Below, piece after piece: positions 6,837 to 11,935 of a stretch of DNA of 11,935 nt. The DNA is taken from assembly GCA_947631895.1 (NCBI GenBank), contig CANRMU010000020.1:1-11935 (forward strand), given 5' to 3'. Below the pieces are notes generated by a model. That model ran no database searches. It saw nothing but the letters and a program-made list of their open reading frames with translations, and had not been told where the DNA came from. A program made the position numbers and the translations under genes. Numbering within the stretch: the first letter of the stretch is position 1; each line of letters begins with the position of its first letter. Source of the DNA: an uncultured Bacilli bacterium (lineage in GTDB: Bacteria; Bacillota_I; Bacilli_A; RF39; UBA660).

Positions 6837-6865
6837 ATTCTACCAAAGATTCGTCTTAATGTCAA
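6837..6865 (-). promoter_or_regulatory. Promoter of rplU-prp-rpmA (TTGACA-17-TAGAAT)
   Basis: A perfect -35 TTGACA (6860-6865, minus strand), a 17-base spacer and TAGAAT (6837-6842, five of six) make the closest match to a housekeeping sigma promoter in the window. The -35 lies 26 bases past the stop of the upstream gene. No terminator separates them, so read-through from upstream probably adds to transcription of rplU. Confidence 0.85.
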
Positions 6866-6891
6866 ACAAAATGCTACTATATTCTATTATT

Positions 6892-7518
6892 TTAACGATT
6901 ATATATTGCCTCAATAAAATTATCTATAGTATTATTCATAAAATAATCTTTTATATATCTTTGTTCAATATGATACATTGCCATAAAATCTAATATTTCA
7001 TATTTTTTATTTTCATCAATAATATCTAATTCATGAAATTCATCTAAGACTTCTTCCGGATATTCATCTTGTAATAATCTAATTGCTAAGATGAGGGTAT
7101 GTACTAATTCTTTTCTTAAAGTTAATTTTTCATTAATAAAATCATACCATTCATTCCACGCTGCGGGTTCAAAATAGAGTTTGCCATAAATTGCATATAA
7201 AGTTCTTTCACAATTTAATAATTCAAGATACATTCTATTTAACTCGTTATTACAGTACTTAATTTTACTTAAATTTTTTAATAATTCTCCTAAATAATTT
7301 ACAACATTAGCCCGATAGATAACTTCTTCTTTCATTCCTACATAAGGATATTTTAAATCATATTCTTCACCGAATTCTAATTCTAAAATATTCTTATAAT
7401 AATTTGATATTAAATAAGATGCTTCTTCATTAGAATCACTAATGTTAATTAATGCTTTATTAATTTCAATAATTATATTATTTATATTTTCAATTGCTAT
7501 TTCAATTTCTTCTACCAT
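6892..7518 (-). CDS. Unknown protein A, paralogue of the neighbouring gene at 7523-8143
   Basis: I do not recognise the family. The 208-residue product has no signal peptide, no membrane segment and no nucleotide-binding motif. Most of it reads as alpha-helical, acidic and rich in Ile, Leu, Asn and Tyr. Notable points are YPYVG (57-61), a Cys-Glu pair (103-104), KLY (113-115) and an aromatic patch with EPAAWNEWYDF (117-127). Residues 57-115 align without gaps to residues 61-119 of the upstream neighbour, about 17 of 59 being identical by eye, so the two are probably an old tandem duplication. The ATG follows the neighbour's TGA by 4 bases and AGGTGAT serves as ribosome binding site, so the two are co-transcribed and probably translationally coupled. 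It lies just before the rplU promoter. Function unknown. Confidence 0.85.
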   Translation of the reverse strand: MVEEIEIAIENINNIIIEINKALINISDSNEEASYLISNYYKNILELEFGEEYDLKYPYVGMKEEVIYRANVVNYLGELLKNLSKIKYCNNELNRMYLELLNCERTLYAIYGKLYFEPAAWNEWYDFINEKLTLRKELVHTLILAIRLLQDEYPEEVLDEFHELDIIDENKKYEILDFMAMYHIEQRYIKDYFMNNTIDNFIEAIYNR

Positions 7519-7522
7519 ATCA

Positions 7523-8143
7523 TCACCTATTTAATTGTAATTTAATTATTTCATTTAGTCTTTCTTCAACTATTTTTCCATCATAATGATAATCAATAAT
7601 AGTTTTAATTACTGGTATTTTATATTCATCTTTAAGATTACTTTCAAAAACACTACATAATATTACATCAGGATTTTTACTAACTCCTAAATAATAAAAA
7701 TTATTAGTAAGAGCCTTTAATAAATTTCTTTTATTTACATTATTTTCTAAATCTTTATGACACTCTAATTGTTTATTATTTGGAACATATAACTTACAAA
7801 TAGCCATTAAATTATTTTTTTCACAAAGAAGTAATCTTGCTAACATAACATTAATTTCAATACTATAATATTCTTTTTGTTTTAAATTGTAGACTAATCT
7901 TTCAATTTCATCTAAAGCTTTTATATTAAGATTAAAAATATTATCAATTCCTCTAAAAGGATACATCGAATAAACTTTATCATAAGAAGCATTAATAATA
8001 ATATTTTTTAAATTAATAGTCGAATTTAAAATAATATTAAATATTTCATCATCATATAATTTTTCCGTTTCATCTTTTAAAACATCTACGGTTTCACTTA
8101 GTAGAGTATCAAATTCCAATAAATAAGCCTTTAAATCAAACAT
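7523..8143 (-). CDS. Unknown protein B, paralogue of the neighbouring gene at 6892-7518
   Basis: I do not recognise the family. The 206-residue product is predicted to be cytoplasmic and helical, with no signal sequence or transmembrane segment. Landmarks shared at the same spacing with the downstream gene are YPFRG (61-65), Glu96/Asn98/Met100, Cys-Glu (107-108) and KLY (117-119). The C-terminal halves are much less alike. Five cysteines are present (107, 116, 128, 163 among them is certain for four), with no metal-binding arrangement that I can recognise. AAGGAAGGG is an excellent ribosome binding site 5 bases from the ATG. A probable promoter in the 55-base gap upstream suggests that B and A form a two-gene unit separable from the spoIVFB-like gene. 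Bacillus has no genes at this position between spoIVFB and rplU. Confidence 0.85.
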   Translation of the reverse strand: MFDLKAYLLEFDTLLSETVDVLKDETEKLYDDEIFNIILNSTINLKNIIINASYDKVYSMYPFRGIDNIFNLNIKALDEIERLVYNLKQKEYYSIEINVMLARLLLCEKNNLMAICKLYVPNNKQLECHKDLENNVNKRNLLKALTNNFYYLGVSKNPDVILCSVFESNLKDEYKIPVIKTIIDYHYDGKIVEERLNEIIKLQLNR

Positions 8144-8166
8144 ACTGACCCTTCCTTTAAGTGATT

Positions 8167-8195
8167 ATTTTAATCATATTTTAATTGAATGTAAA
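8167..8195 (-). promoter_or_regulatory. Probable promoter of the two-gene unit 6892-8143 (TTTACA-17-TAAAAT)
   Basis: On the minus strand, TTTACA (8190-8195) and TAAAAT (8167-8172) each match five of six consensus bases and are exactly 17 apart. They lie in the 55-base gap after the SpoIVFB-like gene, about 24 bases before the next ATG. In DNA this AT-rich, chance matches occur, so confidence is moderate. Confidence 0.5.
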
Positions 8196-8198
8196 GAA

Positions 8199-8930
8199 TT
8201 ATTGTTTAAAAATTTGTTTTAATAGACCTTTTTCATGGATATACCGATTATGATATTTAAAAAAATGGAGTGTATTCTTTTTTAATAAATGAATATTAAG
8301 ATTTTGATTACTTTCAATTTTATGATAAGGAAATGAATGTAAATATCTTTCTAAATAAAATTTATGAATTAAATATTTTTGATTTTTAAGGGTAATTATA
8401 ATAGTAAAGATTAAAAAGGAACAGATTAAATAATTTTTATTAGGACTTATAATATTGTAAATAATAAATATTATTAAAGATATAATACTAAGATAATTAC
8501 TATATTTTAAAGAATATTCATATGGTAAAAATTTATCTAATATTAAATTAATGATTTTATTTCCATCTAAAGGAATTATTGGTATGATATTAAAAAGCAT
8601 AATCATTAAATTATAATATTTAAATAATTTATCATGAATAAATAAACTTAATAATAATTGCATTAAAATACCAGAAGATGCAATAAGAAGTTCTTTATTG
8701 ATTGAGGAATTAATTGGTTTATCTATTTTGGTAATTCCTCCAAAAGGATAGAGAGTTATAGATATAATTTGATATTTAAAAAGTTTAATTGTTAGAATAT
8801 GTCCTAATTCATGAATGATTACAATTATAAAAATAAAACAACTATTTTTAAAATATCCACATAAAAAGGCCAAAAAAAAGTAAAAGTATGTAAAATAATT
8901 AATTTGCCATTTGGTTATAATATTCTTCAT
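8199..8930 (-). CDS. SpoIVFB-like intramembrane site-2 metalloprotease (M50)
   Basis: Site-2 proteases cut substrates inside or beside the membrane. In Bacillus, SpoIVFB activates pro-sigma K during sporulation. This 243-residue polytopic protein has the zinc motif HELGH (40-44) in a hydrophobic segment, followed by YPFGGITKID (61-70), which matches the family's LPFGG strand. A second motif, NIIPIIPLDGNK (114-125), has the third zinc ligand Asp122. Several further hydrophobic segments lie between 10 and 170. Residues from about 175 form a basic cytosolic tail in the place of the CBS region, but it is too short and unlike a CBS domain. The start overlaps the SpoIVFA-like gene by 32 bases. No strong ribosome binding site is visible, so coupling is likely. 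It is named SpoIVFB-like because of its position between spoIVFA and rplU. Its substrate here is unknown. Confidence 0.88.
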   Translation of the reverse strand: MKNIITKWQINYFTYFYFFLAFLCGYFKNSCFIFIIVIIHELGHILTIKLFKYQIISITLYPFGGITKIDKPINSSINKELLIASSGILMQLLLSLFIHDKLFKYYNLMIMLFNIIPIIPLDGNKIINLILDKFLPYEYSLKYSNYLSIISLIIFIIYNIISPNKNYLICSFLIFTIIITLKNQKYLIHKFYLERYLHSFPYHKIESNQNLNIHLLKKNTLHFFKYHNRYIHEKGLLKQIFKQ

Positions 8931-9522
8931 AGCTTACTTTATTACCATCTTTATAAAAAACATTATAGTAAAAATCATCATTACTATTAGCTAGAATAAA
9001 TCCTTTTTCAACATAATCATATAGCTTAACACTTGAATCAGTAATATTTCCATACCAAATATCATAACCATCAATTCCTTGAATAATTGCGGTCTTACCA
9101 TAGCCTTCTTTTTCGTCTAAAAAAACTACTATGCCACTAGTAATAACACTTATAGGAGTATTTTTATTAGTCATGATTTTATAACCATCATTATATTCTT
9201 CTATTTCATTTAAAGAAACATTATTACTAGCTAGAATGGTATCTTCATTATTAGTTACACTAGGAAATAAGGAACCAAATAACTTGTGATAACCCTCATT
9301 AATTTTAGCAAAAGTTAAATTATCTTCAAAAAGATATTTTTTAAATTTATTTAAATTTTCTTTATCTAAATGAATATAAATACAACTTATTAAAATTAAA
9401 ATTATGCTTAATAAAATTTTGGAAAAGATTCTACTAATTTTTTTATCATCTTTAATATGATCTTTATTTAATTTCTGTAATCTTTGTTGATGTCTTTTTT
9501 TTACTAACTCTATTTCATCCAT
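8899..9522 (-). CDS. SpoIVFA-like membrane protein with degenerate LytM/M23 domain
   Basis: SpoIVFA holds SpoIVFB in an inhibited membrane complex in Bacillus. This 207-residue protein has a basic cytosolic N-terminus (1-33), one transmembrane segment (about 34-50) and an outside C-terminal domain. That domain (about 123-195) follows the peptidase M23 core: SGIVVFL, then a Gly-rich turn, an IQGIDGYDIWYGN strand (147-159), and VKLYDYVEKG (165-174). The zinc ligands of active M23 enzymes are absent: the final HxH position reads as YYNVFY, so it should be catalytically dead, like SpoIVFA. AGGTGATG is a good ribosome binding site. It lies 32 bases after mreD and overlaps the site-2 protease gene by 32 bases, the classical spoIVFA-spoIVFB pairing. 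Confidence 0.75.
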   Translation of the reverse strand: MDEIELVKKRHQQRLQKLNKDHIKDDKKISRIFSKILLSIILILISCIYIHLDKENLNKFKKYLFEDNLTFAKINEGYHKLFGSLFPSVTNNEDTILASNNVSLNEIEEYNDGYKIMTNKNTPISVITSGIVVFLDEKEGYGKTAIIQGIDGYDIWYGNITDSSVKLYDYVEKGFILANSNDDFYYNVFYKDGNKVSYEEYYNQMAN

Positions 9523-9554
9523 ATCATCACCTACAAAAGCATATGATAAAAATT

Positions 9555-9905
9555 TTATTTTATGATTAAAGTTTTTTTATGAAAGATAAATAAAATTGTA
9601 GAAATAATAATATTGATAAGATAAGTCCAGATAAACTCATTTACTGGTAAAATTATGCTATTTATTAAACTATAAAATAATAAACCGATTGTTAAATTAA
9701 GAATATTTCTAAATAAATATAAAAATAAATTATGTTTTACTTTATATTCTTTATTTAATAAATATAAAACTGTAAAAAAGATAGTATTTAAAAAATAAGT
9801 ATCATAAATTAAAAAATCAAAGGTTAAGGCAAAGCATAAAATAAAGGGATAAGATTCTTCTTCATTAAAAAAGACAAATGGTAGAAAAGCAATTATTTTA
9901 TTCAT
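9555..9905 (-). CDS. mreD: MreD-like rod-shape membrane protein (short)
   Basis: MreD is an integral membrane partner of MreC and the RodA/PBP2 wall-elongation machinery. Similarity is mostly positional and topological. The gene directly follows mreC, and the product is almost wholly hydrophobic, with about four or five membrane segments separated by short Lys/Asn/Glu loops. At about 116 residues it is clearly shorter than the usual 160-170. I start it at the ATG at 9903-9905: this overlaps the mreC stop in the same ATGAATAA arrangement used at the radC-mreC junction, and leaves GAAAG about 10 bases upstream. An ATG three codons earlier (9912-9914) sits directly against that purine run, too close to use it. 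Another small membrane protein cannot be excluded. Confidence 0.65.
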   Translation of the reverse strand: MNKIIAFLPFVFFNEEESYPFILCFALTFDFLIYDTYFLNTIFFTVLYLLNKEYKVKHNLFLYLFRNILNLTIGLLFYSLINSIILPVNEFIWTYLINIIISTILFIFHKKTLIIK

Positions 9906-10554
9906 AGTTATCATTCTTTCTAATACTTACATAATTTAAATTATTATAATCAACACTTGGTTCAACTAAAATTTCATAACTTAAATTTTCTTTAGTTTCA
10001 TGAATTTCTTTTACTTTACCAATTAATAAACCCGTTTGTAGTAAACTGTAATTTGATGTTGTTATATCACTGCCAATATTTATATTATCATTTCTAGTGA
10101 TATTTTTAATAACTAGTTTGCCATTATCACTTTCAAGTAAGCCATCTACATCCCCTATATGAACGGCAATATGAGTATTTTTATTAGGAAGTAAATCTAC
10201 TATGGAAGTATGTTTATTTACTTTACTAATAATACCAATTAAACCAAGTTCATTAATTACTAAGTCACCAACATTAATATTATCTTCACTTCCTTTAATA
10301 ATGGTAATTTTTTCAAAAAATTCTAAAGGATCATGAATAATTACTTTACTAATAATGTTTTCATTAACTGTTGTTTTATACTCTAATAATTCATCATATT
10401 CTTTTTTTAATTTTTGATAATTTTCTTCATCATTACATATTTTGGTTTCTAAATTAAAATCATTTTTAAATAATAAAGCTAAAACAGGATCTTTTAAAAA
10501 ATAAATCATTAAAAAGATAAATAAAATAAAAAGAATAATTACTTTTTTATTCAT
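9898..10554 (-). CDS. mreC: Rod shape-determining protein MreC
   Basis: MreC is a bitopic membrane protein that scaffolds lateral wall synthesis outside the membrane and stimulates PBP2. The 218-residue product has a transmembrane segment (about 4-26), a coiled-coil stretch rich in Glu, Lys and Leu (about 40-65), then the double beta-barrel domain. Family landmarks include VIIHDPLEFFEKITIIKGS (70-88), the NVGDLVINELGLIGIISKV segment (95-113), and the TSNYSLLQTGLLIGKVKEI run near 165-184. It is shorter than the 270-290 residues of Bacillus MreC, mainly because the coiled coil and C-terminal tail are compact. AAAGGAGG lies 8 bases before the ATG, which overlaps the radC stop by 8 bases. mreB, the usual neighbour between radC and mreC, is absent here. 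Confidence 0.92.
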   Translation of the reverse strand: MNKKVIILFILFIFLMIYFLKDPVLALLFKNDFNLETKICNDEENYQKLKKEYDELLEYKTTVNENIISKVIIHDPLEFFEKITIIKGSEDNINVGDLVINELGLIGIISKVNKHTSIVDLLPNKNTHIAVHIGDVDGLLESDNGKLVIKNITRNDNINIGSDITTSNYSLLQTGLLIGKVKEIHETKENLSYEILVEPSVDYNNLNYVSIRKNDNYE

Positions 10555-11230
10555 GAACTACTCCTCCTTTAATATAATCATAAAAACTAAAATAACGATC
10601 TCTACCTATTATTAAATGATCAATTAATCTAATATTAAGTAAATTACCAGCATCTTTGATTTGATCAGTTACTAAATAATCTTCTTTACTAGGTGTAGGA
10701 TTTCCGCTTGGATGATTATGAAGGACAATTAATCTAGTGGCATTATAAAGCATGGCTTCTTTAAAAATGATTTTAGGTTCAATTAGACTTTGATTAGATA
10801 CGCCGACAAATAAAATTTTACTTGCTAAAACGATATTTTGATTATTTAAAAAGATGGCCATAAATTTTTCTTGAACTTCATTTTCTAATTCATCTTTATA
10901 GGCATTGTAAACATCTTTGGTTTCTCTTATTTTAAGAGTTTTAAAGTCATTTTCTTTATTAAATCTTTTACCTAATTCTAAAGCGGCTAAGATTGTAACG
11001 GCTTTGACTTGCCCTACTCCTTTGATACTGGCTAATTTAGATATTCGACTATTTTGTAAGCCATTTAAACTATTCATTTCTTTTAATATTTCTAAAGCAA
11101 GTTCTTTAACATTTAATTCTTTGGTGCCCGTTCTAAGTAAGATTGCTAATAATTCAGCATCACTTAAAGAAGCAAAGCCATATTTTATAGCTTTTTCTCT
11201 TGGTTGTTCATCTAATGGTAGATCTTTCAT
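10547..11230 (-). CDS. radC: RadC-family JAB/MPN domain protein
   Basis: RadC (UPF0758) proteins are widespread and historically linked to DNA repair, but that role is not well supported and the biochemical activity is uncertain. The 227-residue length is typical. The N-terminal part has LPLDEQPREKAIKYG and an AELLAILLRTG segment (25-35). A helix-hairpin-helix, ASIKGVGQVKAVTILAALELG, spans about 67-87. The C-terminal JAMM/MPN metalloprotease-like domain has its acidic residue at Glu119 or Glu121 and the metal motif HNHPSGNPTPSKED (171-184), with His171, His173 and Asp184. Its ATG directly abuts the TAA of the SPOR-like gene, and the ribosome binding site AGAGAGGATG lies inside that gene. It overlaps mreC by 8 bases. 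The radC-mre order is the Bacillus one. Confidence 0.97.
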   Translation of the reverse strand: MKDLPLDEQPREKAIKYGFASLSDAELLAILLRTGTKELNVKELALEILKEMNSLNGLQNSRISKLASIKGVGQVKAVTILAALELGKRFNKENDFKTLKIRETKDVYNAYKDELENEVQEKFMAIFLNNQNIVLASKILFVGVSNQSLIEPKIIFKEAMLYNATRLIVLHNHPSGNPTPSKEDYLVTDQIKDAGNLLNIRLIDHLIIGRDRYFSFYDYIKGGVVHE

Positions 11231-11659
11231 TTACTTCATCCTCTCTAAAATACTTTTTAATAATTCTTCATTTAATTTTTTTAAAACTTCTAAATCATTA
11301 GTTTTATTAATTAATAATTCATACTCATCAATTGTTTCTTTAGATTCTTCATTTAAATCTATTTCTTTTAAATAATAATCTAATTGTTCATTTTTTAATA
11401 AATTAGCTAATTTATCTTGGGATTCTTTAGAACTTGCTATCGCTCCAATGACTTGATAATTTTCATTGTTAGAAATAATAATTGCTCCCTTAGCATCCTG
11501 AGCTTTTTTTAAAGCATTATCATAGTTTTTAAAAATGCCTAACTGATAAATAGCCACTCGATAGGTTTTAGCTTTAAAATTAAACTTATGTAAAGTTACT
11601 AAAGCCATTGTTCCACCTAAAAAAAGGGCGAATAAAATAATTAATAATTTCTTTTTCAT
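11231..11659 (-). CDS. Small membrane-anchored SPOR-like protein, SpoIIB-position
   Basis: The 142-residue product has a basic N-terminus and one transmembrane segment (about 4-22), then an outside domain. Residues about 33-102 (from YRVAIYQLGIFKNYDNALK, through a GAIIISNNENYQVIGAIAS strand, to LDYYLKEIDL) show the two beta-alpha-beta repeats typical of SPOR domains, which bind denuded peptidoglycan at division or engulfment septa. A Lys/Glu-rich helical tail follows. Bacillus has spoIIB, also a membrane-anchored SPOR protein, upstream of radC (with maf between), so this is plausibly its counterpart; this identification rests on architecture and position. No clear ribosome binding site precedes the ATG. 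An extended -10 lies 14 bases upstream, so the message may be nearly leaderless. The TAA abuts the radC ATG. Confidence 0.7.
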   Translation of the reverse strand: MKKKLLIILFALFLGGTMALVTLHKFNFKAKTYRVAIYQLGIFKNYDNALKKAQDAKGAIIISNNENYQVIGAIASSKESQDKLANLLKNEQLDYYLKEIDLNEESKETIDEYELLINKTNDLEVLKKLNEELLKSILERMK

Positions 11660-11673
11660 AATATCACAGTAAT

Positions 11674-11682
11674 GTTATAACA
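11674..11682 (-). promoter_or_regulatory. Possible extended -10 for the SPOR-like gene
   Basis: The minus strand reads TGTTATAAC, an extended -10 (TGn plus five of six bases), 14 bases before the ATG at 11657-11659. No acceptable -35 is found at normal spacing. A start here would leave a leader of about 8 nt with no ribosome binding site. Confidence 0.3.
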
Positions 11683-11707
11683 CATTTGTTTTAAAGAATT
11701 TGTCGAA

Positions 11708-11935
11708 TTAAAGATTATTATTCGTAATTATATAAATTTTATTTTTTTTATAAAAAGCATAGAAGACTTCATCAATTGTTAAATGCCTTAAAGCTAATTT
11801 TTCTTCTAACCAAGATGAATCATGTTTTAAATATTCTAAAGTTTTTTTATTAATCTCGCCATCCAATATTAAAGGCATTGGATAGGTTGTTTTAGTATGA
11901 AAAAAATTATATTTAAAAATTGATAATTTACCATT
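11708..11935 (-). CDS. DUF421 (YetF-like) membrane protein, C-terminal end (partial)
   Basis: The frame enters from the right edge with Asn-Gly-Lys-Leu-Ser-Ile-Phe and runs 75 codons to a TAA at 11708-11710. The visible part matches the C-terminal soluble domain of DUF421/YetF proteins: a GKLSIFK strand, a YPMPLILDGEIN segment (18-29 of the visible part), a helix ending in SSWLEEKLALR, then a TIDEVFYAFYKKNKIYI strand pair. The N-terminal membrane segments would lie beyond 11935. The family is common in sporulating and non-sporulating Firmicutes and its function is not established. The stop lies 48 bases upstream of the SPOR-like gene with no terminator between, so co-transcription is possible. 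The assignment rests on recognising the domain pattern, without a scored match. Confidence 0.7.
   Translation of the reverse strand, partial: NGKLSIFKYNFFHTKTTYPMPLILDGEINKKTLEYLKHDSSWLEEKLALRHLTIDEVFYAFYKKNKIYIITNNNL

Noticed and set aside
6811..6993. Open frame of 60 codons on the plus strand
   Set aside because: It crosses the L21 leader, the rplU promoter and the end of protein A. It has no ribosome binding site and is mostly Ile/Phe/Tyr-rich, typical of translated AT-rich noncoding sequence.
9906..9914. mreD start at the earlier ATG (9912-9914)
   Set aside because: The only purine-rich ribosome binding sequence lies directly against it, while it is about 10 bases from the ATG at 9903-9905. 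The later start also reproduces the ATGAATAA overlap of radC-mreC. It is not excluded outright.
10917..11375. Open frame of 152 codons on the plus strand
   Set aside because: It lies entirely antisense to radC and the SPOR-like gene, both firmly supported. Its translation is Ser/Leu/Phe-rich with no domain, as expected for the reverse of an AT-rich coding region.

Overview
The window looks like chromosomal core DNA from a low-GC Gram-positive bacterium. It is strongly AT-rich, purine-rich ribosome binding sites of the AAGGAGG type precede many genes, and rplU-prp-rpmA has the Firmicutes arrangement, with an L27 carrying the N-terminal extension that Prp removes. TGA is used as an ordinary stop (tsf, prp, the gene at 7523-8143), so this is not a code-4 mollicute. 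My best guess is an anaerobic, probably host-associated member of the Bacilli or a Mycoplasmatota-like lineage. The host is inferred from gene content and composition, not identified.

Almost everything is on the minus strand, so the biological reading order is right to left. From 11935 down to about 8199 lies a close-packed gene string: the C-terminal end of a DUF421/YetF-like membrane protein, a small SPOR-like membrane protein where Bacillus has spoIIB, radC, mreC, mreD, a SpoIVFA-like degenerate LytM protein and a SpoIVFB-like site-2 protease. This is the Bacillus spoIIB-radC-mreBCD-minCD-spoIVFAB-rplU order with mreB, minC and minD absent. Two unrecognised but mutually similar proteins (7523-8143 and 6892-7518), with their own probable promoter, sit between spoIVFB and rplU.

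Next comes a near-consensus promoter, an L21-type leader RNA and rplU-prp-rpmA, closed by a hairpin terminator at 5789-5822. A second promoter then drives a roughly 120-nt structured leader and rpsB-tsf, ended by a terminator that overlaps the tsf stop codon. After that come an unrecognised membrane-anchored extracytoplasmic protein (2972-3742) and ppdK, encoding pyruvate phosphate dikinase, which has two overlapping candidate promoters.

The left edge (1-85) holds six perfect copies of a 12-bp repeat that stay open on the plus strand. They encode a Pro-Ile-Asn-Ala repeat ending at a TAA, with a plus-oriented hairpin-plus-T-tract further on. This is most simply the tail of a convergent gene whose body lies outside the window.

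The window joins ribosome assembly (L21, L27, S2, EF-Ts, Prp), cell shape and envelope (MreC, MreD), regulated intramembrane proteolysis (the SpoIVFA/B-like pair), RadC, and glycolytic or gluconeogenic PEP-pyruvate exchange (PPDK). I found no tRNA, rRNA, CRISPR array, insertion sequence or prophage. The most novel material is the paralogous pair at 6892-8143, the repeat-tailed plus-strand gene end, and the two ribosomal-protein leaders.
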